A DNA stretch of 64,000 bases, taken from the NCBI GenBank assembly GCA_020683205.1, contig CP085689.1, forward strand, positions 62,001 through 126,000. Direction: 5' to 3'. Shown here one piece after another: positions 45,296 to 54,148 of this stretch. The number at the start of each line of letters is the position of its first letter. Position 1 is the first letter of the stretch. Under the pieces are notes generated by a model. It ran no database searches. It was given only the letters and a program-made list of their open reading frames with translations, and was not told the origin of the DNA. Position numbers and translations under genes: made by a program. This stretch comes from Lentisphaerae bacterium WC36 (GTDB lineage Bacteria > Verrucomicrobiota > Lentisphaeria > Victivallales > SZUA-371).

Positions 45296-46333
45296 TTAGT
45301 TACTTAAATCATTAAGCTGCTTTTGCAAATCTTTGATTTGTTGCTGCATTTTTTTCACTTTTTTAGGTAAAGTTAAGCGTGTCATAAACTCACGTTGTGG
45401 TTCAGCTGGAGTTCCTACCATAATACTGTTTGGAGGACAACCTTTTACTAGATTTGATGTTCCAGCTACTTTTGTTCCGTCACCAACTTTAATGTGACCA
45501 TTAACTCCTGCACGTCCAGCAATAATACAGCCACGACCAATTTTTGCGCTTCCTGCAACACCAGATTGACCAATTAATAGTGAGAATTCACCAATTTCTA
45601 CATTATGTGCAACTTGTACTAAATTATCAATTTTCACTCCAGTTTTAATAATTGTTTTACCAAAACGAGCTCGGTCTACACAGACATTAGAGCCAATTTC
45701 AACGTCGTCGTGGATTTCAACATTTCCAACTTGAGGAATCTTAATAATACCTTGAGGTCCAGGAACAAAACCATAACCATCCGCTCCAATAACTGTCCCA
45801 CTATGAATAATACAACGATTGCCAACAACGCAACGCTCACGAATCGTAACATTTTGATAAATTAAGCAATCTTCGCCAATTACTGTATTAACTCCAATGT
45901 ATGTTCCCGCTGTAATTACAGAATTGTTGCCAATTTTAACTCCTTCGTCAATAATAGCACATGGTCCAATATGAACATTTTTGCCGATTGTAGCCGTTTC
46001 AGCAACAACTGCACTTGAATGGATTTCGCTAGGATATTCTATTGCTGGCGGAGCAAACATCATAATCATCATTGAAAAACTTAAATCAACATTATCACTT
46101 AGTAAAAAAGCTTTTCCTTCTGCGGGTTCTTTTGTATAATCAGCAGGAACGATAAAAGCAGACGCAATTGATTCTTCAACTAAGTGTTCATATTTTTTAT
46201 TGCCTAAAAAAGAGATAAATCCTTCTTTAGCTTCGTCAAGAGATCCAACTCCTGAGATCTCGATATTATTGTTTCCTTTTAACTCGCAATTTAATTCTTT
46301 AGCAATGTCTGAAATAGAAAATTTTTTGCTCAT
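45296..46333 (-). CDS. lpxD: UDP-3-O-acyl-glucosamine N-acyltransferase
   Basis: 345 residues. The N-terminal uridine-binding domain has GVGSLDEAKEGFISFLGNKKY; the left-handed beta-helix hexapeptides follow, with GADGYGFVPGPQG and VAHNVEIGE, where His is the catalytic base. A C-terminal helix (about 320-345) closes it. It adds the second acyl chain in lipid A synthesis, so the cell makes LPS. It lies 32 nt behind ompH, the usual ompH-lpxD order. Confidence 0.95.
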   Translation of the reverse strand: MSKKFSISDIAKELNCELKGNNNIEISGVGSLDEAKEGFISFLGNKKYEHLVEESIASAFIVPADYTKEPAEGKAFLLSDNVDLSFSMMIMMFAPPAIEYPSEIHSSAVVAETATIGKNVHIGPCAIIDEGVKIGNNSVITAGTYIGVNTVIGEDCLIYQNVTIRERCVVGNRCIIHSGTVIGADGYGFVPGPQGIIKIPQVGNVEIHDDVEIGSNVCVDRARFGKTIIKTGVKIDNLVQVAHNVEIGEFSLLIGQSGVAGSAKIGRGCIIAGRAGVNGHIKVGDGTKVAGTSNLVKGCPPNSIMVGTPAEPQREFMTRLTLPKKVKKMQQQIKDLQKQLNDLSN

Positions 46334-46365
46334 TTTTAATGCCTTATTTATGTTAAATTTATCAA

Positions 46366-46965
46366 TTATTTTTTTATTGTTTCTTTGGAAGCTGGTTTAT
46401 GTTGAGTACTGTTCAAATTGTTAAGAACTTTACTTGTGATGTTTAATGACTCATTAAAATAAACGATTGAAGGGATATTATTAAGTGTACGACCAGATTT
46501 GTCTAACACAATATCAATTTTTTCTGCAATAGCAATCTTTGCAACTTCTGCTCGGATTTCATTAAGAATTTCAGCACGAGCTTTTTCAAAATCGGCATTG
46601 ATTGATTTCTGTTTTTCAGCAGTGTATTCTCTAATTTCAGCTTCTTTTTCTCTCATCAGTGTGTATTGCTCTGTTGCTAAAGCTTTTTTTCTTTCGCGTT
46701 CTGTTTCATCAAGGACAATATTCAATGATTCGTCCCGAAGTTTTTCAAAAGATTTTTTTAACTTCATGCGAGCTTGTGCTAATTTTTTTGCCCAACCCTG
46801 ATATGCTTCTTGTTGTTTTTTTAGTCTTTGTTCAACTATTTGTGTTTTATAATAATCTTTAAATAGTATATCCATGTCAATTACTGCTATTTTTGTTCCA
46901 GCGTTGTCAGCAAAGCATGCTAATGAACTGAAAAACAATGCAACTATTAAAAAAAATCTTTTCAT
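46366..46965 (-). CDS. OmpH/Skp-family periplasmic chaperone
   Basis: 199 residues. A signal peptide (KRFFLIVALFFSSLACFA) precedes KIAVIDMDILFKDYYKT and a long helical coiled-coil region rich in Lys/Glu (about 45-145), then IDIVLDKSG. Skp proteins carry unfolded outer-membrane proteins across the periplasm. The bamA gene that often precedes it is not present; an XRE regulator gene is upstream. Confidence 0.9.
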   Translation of the reverse strand: MKRFFLIVALFFSSLACFADNAGTKIAVIDMDILFKDYYKTQIVEQRLKKQQEAYQGWAKKLAQARMKLKKSFEKLRDESLNIVLDETERERKKALATEQYTLMREKEAEIREYTAEKQKSINADFEKARAEILNEIRAEVAKIAIAEKIDIVLDKSGRTLNNIPSIVYFNESLNITSKVLNNLNSTQHKPASKETIKK

Positions 46966-47012
46966 GCTATTTAATATCCTTTTTTAGTTTTTTAAATTAA
47001 AATAATTACTAA

Positions 47013-47399
47013 TTAGTGTTTCTTGCGTTTTTTAACTTCTTGAGTTGCTAAACTACATATTTCAATAAGTTTATCTTCGCGCATTGATTTAGGAAGTTCA
47101 TTGAATGCCTCAAGCAAAATTTTTTCATCACTAGTTAACTCTACAAAATCAAACTCACCTGTCGAAAATTTACTATCTACTGAGCGTCGTTTTAAAGCTT
47201 CACTATCCTCTGATAAAAATGGTGCAATTAGTGGATATAATTTATCTAATGTTTCTTCCTTTATAGTCTGTGTTTGACGTGTTAAATAATTTGTAAGAGT
47301 GTTTGAATGAATATTTGCACGCTTAGCAAATTCCGATTGTGAACCAATCACATCGATTGCAGACTGCATTGCATTTAAAATATCTTCTGTTATTTTCAT
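47013..47399 (-). CDS. XRE-type helix-turn-helix regulator
   Basis: 128 residues. The N-terminal HTH is VIGSQSEFAKRANIHSNTLTNYLTRQTQTIKEETLDKLYPLI (recognition helix around SNTLTNYL). The C-terminal part (ELTSDEKILLEAFNELP) is an alpha-helical segment typical of XRE regulators, ending KKRKKH. Its target is unknown. It is divergent from the kinase gene at 47623, so it may control that gene. Confidence 0.82.
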   Translation of the reverse strand: MKITEDILNAMQSAIDVIGSQSEFAKRANIHSNTLTNYLTRQTQTIKEETLDKLYPLIAPFLSEDSEALKRRSVDSKFSTGEFDFVELTSDEKILLEAFNELPKSMREDKLIEICSLATQEVKKRKKH

Positions 47400-47622
47400 A
47401 TTTATCTATACCTCTTTTAAAGAAATTCTGAAATATTAAATTAATATAACATGAAATTTAAAAACTAAAAATAAATAGCTAAAAATGCAGCAAATTTTTT
47501 TCCAAATTGATAAAAAACTGGTAAAAGTTAATAAAGAGGTTTAATTTAAAAGAAAAAAGCAGATTTAAATGATATTAATTCTTAAAAATTTGTGGTAAAT
47601 TTATTAAAACTAAGGCAAAAAA

Positions 47623-48711
47623 TTGAAAAAAATTAACATCAATAATTGGACCTTATTTTTTGATTGTGATTCTTTTAGTCAAGAGCTTGAGAATTCTATT
47701 AAAAATTTAACGTCATTAACAGCTGTAAAAGAAAATAACAAAAGAAAAATTTTCCATATTAAAATTAAAAATAGTAGCTGTTTTTTGAAATTACATTTAG
47801 CAAAAAATTTTAAGGCAAAAGTATATTCATTGTTTAAAAATAAAGCTTTAAGTGAATATAATTCATGTAAGTTGCTTCAAAAAAAAGGTTTTGAGGTTGC
47901 TGATTACTTTGCTTGGGGTATTAATACGAATGGTGAAACGTTACTTATTTCTCAAGAACTTGAAAATTCTCAAACAGCCCGCAGTTATTACTACAATTTA
48001 ACTATGGACGAATTTAATCGTCCATTAGAAAATAATGTTGGGGATGTGACAAAAGAATTAAAAATTTTTATTGAACAACTTAAAGAGTTATTGGGTAATT
48101 TTATCAAGAAAAAAATTTATCACCCTGATCTGCATTTTGGAAATTTACTGTGGGAAGTTAATAAGCAGAAAATTTGTTTAATAGACCCATACGGTATAAA
48201 AAAGGTTCGAACTTATACTGCAAAGCAAAAGTTTAATGTTCTTGGCATTATTGTGGGGTTAAGAAATTATTTTTCGCTAGAAGAGTTGGCTATGTTTTGT
48301 GTTGATATACAACTATATGAAACTGTTGAGGAGGCATTGATTTTTCTTGAAAAATATTTGCAAATGCAGTTTGATAGTAATAAAGATTGGAGCAAGCGTT
48401 TTAAGCAAATTCTGGCAGGACGAACAAAATATAATTTGCGAATAAAAGATTTTGATAATAGCGAAGAAAAGTGTAATTTATATGTTCGATGTGGTTTTAA
48501 TGAGCAATTATTAGAAACGGTTGAAAATTGTGCTGACGAAGCTTATTTACAGGAAAAATATTTTGCGATTGAATATATTAATAAACATGAAGCACGTAAA
48601 ATTTATTTGGAATCATTTATTGATGAATATGATTTTATCAAGCAATATAGAAAACCTATCATCATGAAAAAATTTCCAGGGAAAATAATTATTTATTTCA
48701 CCAATAATTAA
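47623..48711 (+). CDS. Lipopolysaccharide-kinase-like protein (InaA/WaaP family)
   Basis: 362 residues from TTG 47623, chosen because AAGG lies 7 nt ahead and no ATG fits. Kinase-like motifs: CFLKLHLAKNFKAKVYSLF (Lys of the N-lobe), YHPDLHFGNLLW (catalytic loop, Asp and Asn) and ICLIDPYGIKKV (metal-binding Asp). These match WaaP/InaA kinases that phosphorylate heptose or Kdo in the LPS core. The C-terminal 100 residues are less conserved. It is followed by a repeat protein in the same direction. Confidence 0.82.
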   Translation: MKKININNWTLFFDCDSFSQELENSIKNLTSLTAVKENNKRKIFHIKIKNSSCFLKLHLAKNFKAKVYSLFKNKALSEYNSCKLLQKKGFEVADYFAWGINTNGETLLISQELENSQTARSYYYNLTMDEFNRPLENNVGDVTKELKIFIEQLKELLGNFIKKKIYHPDLHFGNLLWEVNKQKICLIDPYGIKKVRTYTAKQKFNVLGIIVGLRNYFSLEELAMFCVDIQLYETVEEALIFLEKYLQMQFDSNKDWSKRFKQILAGRTKYNLRIKDFDNSEEKCNLYVRCGFNEQLLETVENCADEAYLQEKYFAIEYINKHEARKIYLESFIDEYDFIKQYRKPIIMKKFPGKIIIYFTNN

Positions 48712-48754
48712 AATTAATTAATAAGATAAATAATATAGGAAGGAGAGTTGTAAA

Positions 48755-49816
48755 ATGCTTAAAAAAATTGAAGTTTTTGGGGTAGTTATTTTAGTTTTAA
48801 TTGGTCTAGTTTGGGGTGGAGTCGAAATTTATTTGCGATGTTTTGCCAATAAAATAAAACTTGAAATGCAGGCTAGTGTCCGTTTTGAAAGAAAAGAATT
48901 TTTCTATAGTTCAATGTTGGCTCGATGTGCATTTAAAGCAAAAAATGAACATGCCGTTTTATTAATTTGTTTATCTGAATTGATGCGCAGGAATCCAAAC
49001 AGTGCAGAGTATTGGCTCGGCAAATGTAAAGTTTCGAGTTTTTCTAAGGAGGTTAAACAAGGAATCAATTTAATGATTCTTATGCAACAAAAAAAGTATA
49101 AAGAAGCTTGTGAATTTTTTAATAAACTTCCTGCAAAAAGTAAATCTAGGCTATATAAGGTTGCTTGCTCAGAACTTGTGATGAGTGGAAAATATAATTT
49201 TAAGGAAGACGTAAAAACCTTTCAAAGTTATGCTGATGAAGGGCATAAAGATGCTCATGCTACTTTAGCTTGTCTTTACTTATTAACATTAAATACTCCA
49301 ATGGCAGAAAAATATTTATTAATATGTGCTTATAATGGTGATGAATGGGCAGTTGCAGAGTTAGCAAATTATTATGAAAAACATGAGAAAAAAGATAAGG
49401 TCATTGAATTATTCCAAGAATTTGCAAATAAAGATGTGAAATATAATTATGAATTAGGAACTATATTTAAGAAAAACCACCAATATGGCAAAGCTTTAGA
49501 GTGTTTTGAAAAATATCGAAAAATTAATCGTAGAATTGCTTTTAATAAAATATTTGAAACTTATAAAGACATGAAAAAATATTCGGAAGGAATAAAATAT
49601 TTTACAAAAATATATGAAACTGGTGATAAATTAGTAATTTATCGTATCGCTCTATTGTATATGTATGATAAAAAATATAATGAAGCAATTATTTGGCTTA
49701 AAAAAATCTCAAAAGAAAATCCTAAAAATGAGCATATTAAAGATTTATTAACAGAGTGCTATGATAAAACCACTAATAAATCTGTTTTAAAGGAATTGGC
49801 TAGAAATAGAAAATAG
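48755..49816 (+). CDS. TPR/Sel1-like repeat protein with a membrane anchor
   Basis: 353 residues. An N-terminal helix (VFGVVILVLIGLVWGGVEIYL) anchors it. The rest is alpha-helical with repeated A-x-L-x4-Y patterns (for example AHATLACLYLLTLNTPMAEKYL, ALECFEKYRKIN, AIIWLKKISKENP) characteristic of TPR/Sel1 solenoids. AAGGAG precedes ATG. The function is unknown; such proteins bind partner proteins. Confidence 0.72.
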   Translation: MLKKIEVFGVVILVLIGLVWGGVEIYLRCFANKIKLEMQASVRFERKEFFYSSMLARCAFKAKNEHAVLLICLSELMRRNPNSAEYWLGKCKVSSFSKEVKQGINLMILMQQKKYKEACEFFNKLPAKSKSRLYKVACSELVMSGKYNFKEDVKTFQSYADEGHKDAHATLACLYLLTLNTPMAEKYLLICAYNGDEWAVAELANYYEKHEKKDKVIELFQEFANKDVKYNYELGTIFKKNHQYGKALECFEKYRKINRRIAFNKIFETYKDMKKYSEGIKYFTKIYETGDKLVIYRIALLYMYDKKYNEAIIWLKKISKENPKNEHIKDLLTECYDKTTNKSVLKELARNRK

Positions 49817-49947
49817 TTGATATTATAGCAAATATATAGAGAATAAAATATAAAAAATAAGTAGTTGGATTAGCGCTTTTATAATGGTAGGTTTGTTGTT
49901 TGAGAAAGAGAAATATATTTTTAAAATTGTAAATAAAAATGAATTAT

Positions 49948-49978
49948 TCCCAGAATAAGTTTATTTTTGGGATTTTAT
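49948..49978 (+). terminator. Probable terminator after the TPR protein gene
   Basis: TCCCAGAATAA (49948-49958) pairs with TTATTTTTGGGA (49961-49972) with a bulge, followed by a T-rich stretch. Confidence 0.6.
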
Positions 49979-50143
49979 TGCAACAAAAAGCGTATGCTAT
50001 TTTACAAACAACCTCTAGAAAATAATTTAATAGTGTTATAATAAAATTAATGACAAAATTAACATCTTAAAATAATATTAAATATTCAGATATTGTTTAA
50101 TTTTGGTTAAATACTCATCAATATTAAATAATTTAAGCAAAAA

Positions 50144-50183
50144 AAACTAACACATAAAAAATGAAATGTGTTAGTTTTTTTAT
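50144..50183. terminator. Bidirectional terminator before the Sel1 lipoprotein gene end
   Basis: AAACTAACACA (50144-50154) pairs with TGTGTTAGTTT (50167-50177), an 11-bp perfect stem; T-runs flank both sides. It serves the convergent 50202-51956 gene. Confidence 0.88.
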
Positions 50184-50201
50184 TAGGTATAACCATATAG
50201 T

Positions 50202-51956
50202 TTATTGGTTAAATCTCTTGTAATCAATTTGTGGCGCTTGAAGATTGTATTGAGGTTTAGTCATACGATTTGTTTCAGCGTCATAAAACTCTTGCTGTTT
50301 TGGAATTTCCTTAAAAGACCCTAAACTTGTAACAGGAAATCCAGTTGTTACTGATAATTTTTTCGCATCAATTAATAATGGTTGAGCCCAATGGTTAATA
50401 TAATTTAATAAAATTGTATTACTGGCATCTAATTTACCATTTTCAAATAGAAAGTTATAGGCATCATTTTTGCGAGTAATAATCATTAATGCAGAAGCAC
50501 GCGTTAAAGCTGCCATATCGCTTAAAGTTTTGTCATTATTACGTTGCGCAATTTCACGAAGTTTTACAGTACTGTACATTGCAAAGTCTGGTCGTGCCGA
50601 TAAATTTGATGCCACACCGTAACATAACCAATATCCAGCTGTGGATTTAACTTTATTGTTAACGGCCGCAAAAATTTGCCCTGCCATCTTCATAGGCATA
50701 TTATTTTTGTATACATGATACCAGTCAAGCATATAGTAATATGATGATGGTGAAGCATTTAAATTTCGCTCAAAAACTCGCATTGTTCCGCCTGTAATAT
50801 CAGCTTTAAAACCTTCAATTTCACGTTCAATAGATGAATCATATTTGATAAAATTGGCTGGTTTTTTCAGCGGAGCCCATACCTCCTTAACTAATGAATA
50901 TAAACCCGTCGAACGATCTAAAATTGAAATTTTTTCTTCAACACTTTTAATGCCATTTTTTTGTGATAGATTGTATAGTATCATTGCTTTTACTTGGTTT
51001 TTATTCGTACCAAATCCGTCGCTGTAGCAATCTGCTAATAATGGCATTGCTTGTATATAATTACGGCTAATTGAGCATTTTAGCCAATTGAAGCCTTTTT
51101 CAATGTCTGCTTTAGAGTTTCCAACAATTCCATTTAAATAGAGGGCTCCAAGGTTTTTTTGAGCTGCTGCATTTCCATTTTTTGCTGCATTTTTAAATAG
51201 TGCAAAAGCAGTTTTTAAATCTTTTGGCACTCCTTTTCCCGCAGTATACATGACTCCAAGTTCGTTCATTGCTGGGGGATAATTCAAACGTGCCGCTTTT
51301 CGAAACCACAGTGCAGCTTTTTCAAATTCTTTACGCTTTGCATAACATAAACCTAAACCATAAAGTGCTGGAGGATAATTTTTTGAAATTGAACGCTGAA
51401 AATACTCCATTGCACGGACTGTGTTTGGTTGAACATCTATTCCGTTTAGATACATGAAACCCACATTAGCAATAGCAGGAATATATGATTCAGCAGCCGC
51501 TCGTTTAAAAAATTGCATCGCTTGAGAGTAGTTTTGTTTTACGCCATATCCATTTAAAAAAGCTTCTCCAAGAGCATTCTGAGCGTAAACATTATTGCTA
51601 ATCGCCAATGATCGAAGTCCTGGAATAGCCCTCTCAAAAAGTTCATGAGCTTGTACTGTATCTGGATATTGCATTGCTAATCCTTCATGGTTGATTACCC
51701 CAAGGATGTATAATCCCATTGGATCACCGACCGATGCAGATTGGCTTGCTAAACTTTTTGCTTGATTATAGTCGACATTAAAGAGGAATCCATTAATATA
51801 ACTGTTGGCAACCAATGCTTGATAATACGCATTCCCTTGAGCCACTTCTTGTTGCCATTCATCTTTTAATGAAGTGCATCCCGTGAAATTCAATGTTGCT
51901 AGTGCTACTGCTGCAGCACAAAATAGATTATACTTTAAATACTTTGACTTCTTCAT
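50202..51956 (-). CDS. Sel1-repeat lipoprotein
   Basis: 584 residues from ATG 51956; a longer TTG start (51974) is possible because GGAG lies between the two. A lipoprotein signal ends ATLNFTGC. Residues about 45-370 hold around nine Sel1-like repeats (patterns such as AQNALGEAFLNGYGVKQNY, AMNELGVMYTAGKGVPKD, AQKNLGALYLNG). The remaining 200 residues are helical without a known domain. It is probably an outer-membrane or periplasmic scaffold for protein contacts. Confidence 0.85.
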   Translation of the reverse strand: MKKSKYLKYNLFCAAAVALATLNFTGCTSLKDEWQQEVAQGNAYYQALVANSYINGFLFNVDYNQAKSLASQSASVGDPMGLYILGVINHEGLAMQYPDTVQAHELFERAIPGLRSLAISNNVYAQNALGEAFLNGYGVKQNYSQAMQFFKRAAAESYIPAIANVGFMYLNGIDVQPNTVRAMEYFQRSISKNYPPALYGLGLCYAKRKEFEKAALWFRKAARLNYPPAMNELGVMYTAGKGVPKDLKTAFALFKNAAKNGNAAAQKNLGALYLNGIVGNSKADIEKGFNWLKCSISRNYIQAMPLLADCYSDGFGTNKNQVKAMILYNLSQKNGIKSVEEKISILDRSTGLYSLVKEVWAPLKKPANFIKYDSSIEREIEGFKADITGGTMRVFERNLNASPSSYYYMLDWYHVYKNNMPMKMAGQIFAAVNNKVKSTAGYWLCYGVASNLSARPDFAMYSTVKLREIAQRNNDKTLSDMAALTRASALMIITRKNDAYNFLFENGKLDASNTILLNYINHWAQPLLIDAKKLSVTTGFPVTSLGSFKEIPKQQEFYDAETNRMTKPQYNLQAPQIDYKRFNQ

Positions 51957-52440
51957 AACTATCAATTTCTCCAAAAATATTATAAATATTAATCGTAATA
52001 TTTTGTAATTATTTAAGACGATTTACATCATTGATGATGCAAAAATAACCCTTTTTAAAAATTTTTTGTTAAAATTTTTCTTTTTTAAAATTCTCTGATT
52101 ATCAATATTATTTAGAGGTTGAAATATATTCTAACAAATTCATTGAGTAATATATAAAATTACCCATAAAATTAACTTACATCATAAAATGATAAACTGC
52201 AAATTTTTGCTTATAAATAATGTAAAATGTCATGTTCAGTAGTTGTAACGGCTATTTATAGTATTTTGAAATAACTTTTTTTAGATCAGTTTTTGAAATT
52301 TTACAAGAACTCTTTATTTTATGTTCAAAATTTTTGAGAAGAGTGTTCTGAGATATTTTTTAAGTTGTATTTTTTAAAAATTGTAATAGATTAATCAATA
52401 AGGATAATTTGGGATATGTAATATATAAAATGATAATTTT

Positions 52441-52543
52441 ATATCAAATTTTTAGTTTTATCTCTGCCTACTTACCAAATTTTTTTGGAAAGTCCTATTT
52501 TTTTGACCTGCTGATTGTGAAAACTATTAGCAGGTTTGTTTTT
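52441..52543 (+). ncRNA. Possible third small-RNA unit ending in a terminator
   Basis: ACCTGCT (52506-52512) pairs with AGCAGGT (52529-52535), followed by TTGTTTTT. Upstream, TCTCTGCCTA and a TTTTTTTGGAAAG tract loosely recall the CTCTCTA and TTTTTTAGAAAG blocks of the two repeats below. No gene on the plus strand precedes it, so the hairpin probably ends a non-coding transcript. Homology to the repeats is doubtful. Confidence 0.4.
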
Positions 52544-52651
52544 CGATAATAATAGAATAAAAATAAAAAAATATAAAAAAATATAAAAAAATGAAAAATT
52601 TGACAATATCCTGTTAAGAAACTTTTTTCTAAATGGTTTATATTAGTAAAA

Positions 52652-52780
52652 TAGGACATTTCTAAAAATTTCATAAATATAGCCTTTACATTTTTAAAGC
52701 TATTTCTCTCTACAAAAAAATTGATTTTTTAGAAAGATTAAAAAAGTCAGGGTATTAAAACTCTGACTTTTTGTTTTTTT
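52652..52780 (+). ncRNA. Candidate structured small RNA, copy 1
   Basis: About 125 bases nearly identical to 53113-53231. Predicted by eye: P1 TTTCTAAAAA (52659-52668) with TTTTTAGAAA (52726-52735); P2 ATAGCCTTTA (52679-52688) with TAAAGCTAT (52695-52703), one bulge; P3 AGTCAGGG (52745-52752) with CTCTGACT (52761-52768) followed by T-runs, a terminator. TTGACA at about 52600 is a promoter candidate. No family recognised. Confidence 0.65.
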
Positions 52781-53112
52781 TATACACAGTTTTTACTTGC
52801 AATCATGATATTGCCCTTGTCAGAAACTTTTAATCTTTACAAATAATTTCATATTAGTTGTGATTTTTTAATTTATCATTATTTTAATAATTTTATTAAG
52901 TAAAGGCTACAACTTTGATAGAATTAATTTTTATTTAAATATAGTAAAACTTTATTATTGATTTATTTTTTTTATAAATTGGTGTTTGATTTGAGAAGTT
53001 TTATTAGTAAAAATTGAGTTCAAGAAGTGTAAAAATGCTAAAATAGCAATTTTTTAAAGAAAACTTTAAATTTTATGTTAAGATCTAGGTTTTTAGTTAG
53101 TTTAATTATTAC

Positions 53113-53231
53113 ATAGGACATTTCTAAAAATTTCATAATATAGCCTTTACATTTTAAAGCTATTTCTCTCTACAAAAATTTGATTTTTTAGAAAAAATTA
53201 AGCCAGAGTGTTAAAACTCTGGCTTTTTTTA
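53113..53231 (+). ncRNA. Candidate structured small RNA, copy 2
   Basis: Second copy. P1 53121-53130 with 53185-53194; P2 53140-53149 with 53155-53163; P3 AGCCAGAG (53201-53208) with CTCTGGCT (53217-53224), then T7. Relative to copy 1 one T-A pair in P3 is C-G here, a compensatory change, and a G-T pair became A-T. The P3 hairpin may also end the convergent lipoprotein gene on the minus strand. Confidence 0.65.
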
Positions 53232-53247
53232 TATTAAGACTTAGTCG

Positions 53248-54144
53248 TTAATCTAAAACAATGACATTATGAACAGAGCCAGTTCTGCGTGGATTTTTCC
53301 AATGCCAAATAACTTTGTTATTAGGAGAAAATTCAATTAATTGGACTCCTTTATTGGAGTCATTCGCACCATGTCCTGTCCAGTTAGCTACAATGATGTT
53401 GCCATTTTTCATTAGCTGCATTCCACTAAAAAAGTGAAAACCGAGCTTTTGGGCTTGAGGATGGTTTTTCCCACCATACTCTTTAACAACTTTATTATTT
53501 TTTAAATTAATTTCTGTAATATTTTGCCCATAACCATTGGCAACTAAAATATTACCATTAGCTAATTTTTGAACTTCATAAATATGACGGGCTCCTGCAA
53601 CCGTAATATCATGATAAATTTTCTTTGAAAAATCACTAATTACTACATGGTTATTATTGCAACCAAACATTAGTTTGCCATCGTTATCGATATTTAACAA
53701 GCGAATATTGCGATATTGAGGGAAATTAATGTGTTTAATGATTTTATCATTTTTATCTAATTTATAAATATTAATGCCATTTCTGCTATTGCCCGCTAAA
53801 ATCGTGCTACCATCGTCTAAACGAATTGCATTCATATTAGATCTGAATTTACCATTAAACTTTTTGGTTGTTTTTAATGATTTACGATCAATTTCTCTAT
53901 AGCCATTATCAGTGCTTATTAAGAGTTTGTTATCGGCAATTAATTGTAAATCACGTGATTTAACGTTTAATTTAATAATCCAGTCGTTCTGAGTATTTGC
54001 TAAATCAACCTGTAAAACTTGTTTGCGTGATTCATCTGACAAAATAAATTTATGTTTTTGAGGATTATACTCTTTATTTACAGCACAACTACTAATTGTT
54101 AATAACGAACCTAAAATACTTAATGCTAAAAAGATTTTTTTCAT
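53248..54144 (-). CDS. Beta-propeller-like lipoprotein
   Basis: 298 residues from ATG 54144, chosen because AAGGAAC precedes it; a frame extension to 54177 overlaps the cytochrome gene. The signal KKIFLALSILGSLLTISSC gives a lipidated Cys. The rest is made of repeated beta-strands with D-G-N/L patterns (ANGNILVANGYGQNITEIN, KNGNIIVANWTGHGAN, FSPNNKVIWHW), like six-bladed propellers in PQQ/arylsulfotransferase-type proteins. It begins 4 nt after the large cytochrome gene and probably works with it in the periplasm. Confidence 0.75.
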   Translation of the reverse strand: MKKIFLALSILGSLLTISSCAVNKEYNPQKHKFILSDESRKQVLQVDLANTQNDWIIKLNVKSRDLQLIADNKLLISTDNGYREIDRKSLKTTKKFNGKFRSNMNAIRLDDGSTILAGNSRNGINIYKLDKNDKIIKHINFPQYRNIRLLNIDNDGKLMFGCNNNHVVISDFSKKIYHDITVAGARHIYEVQKLANGNILVANGYGQNITEINLKNNKVVKEYGGKNHPQAQKLGFHFFSGMQLMKNGNIIVANWTGHGANDSNKGVQLIEFSPNNKVIWHWKNPRRTGSVHNVIVLD

Positions 54145-54148
54145 TATA

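Larger units (their letters stand above)
49817..50201. other. Gap between repeat-protein genes holding two terminators
   Basis: 385 bases without a gene; apart from the two terminators listed separately it is featureless AT-rich DNA. Confidence 0.5.
51957..53247. other. 1.3-kb gene-free region with candidate small RNAs
   Basis: No convincing coding frame on either strand. It holds two near-identical RNA-like repeats and a third terminator-ended unit (listed separately), and a short A-rich tandem tract (about 52557-52600). The rest is featureless AT-rich DNA. Confidence 0.7.

Noticed and set aside
52557-52600. A-rich tandem tract as a CRISPR-like or regulatory repeat
   Set aside because: Three short units of A/T without spacers; this is simple-sequence DNA.
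53201-53231. Copy 2 hairpin as only the terminator of the minus-strand lipoprotein
   Set aside because: The plus-strand T-run is longer, and the whole upstream 90 bases are shared with copy 1, which has no such neighbour.
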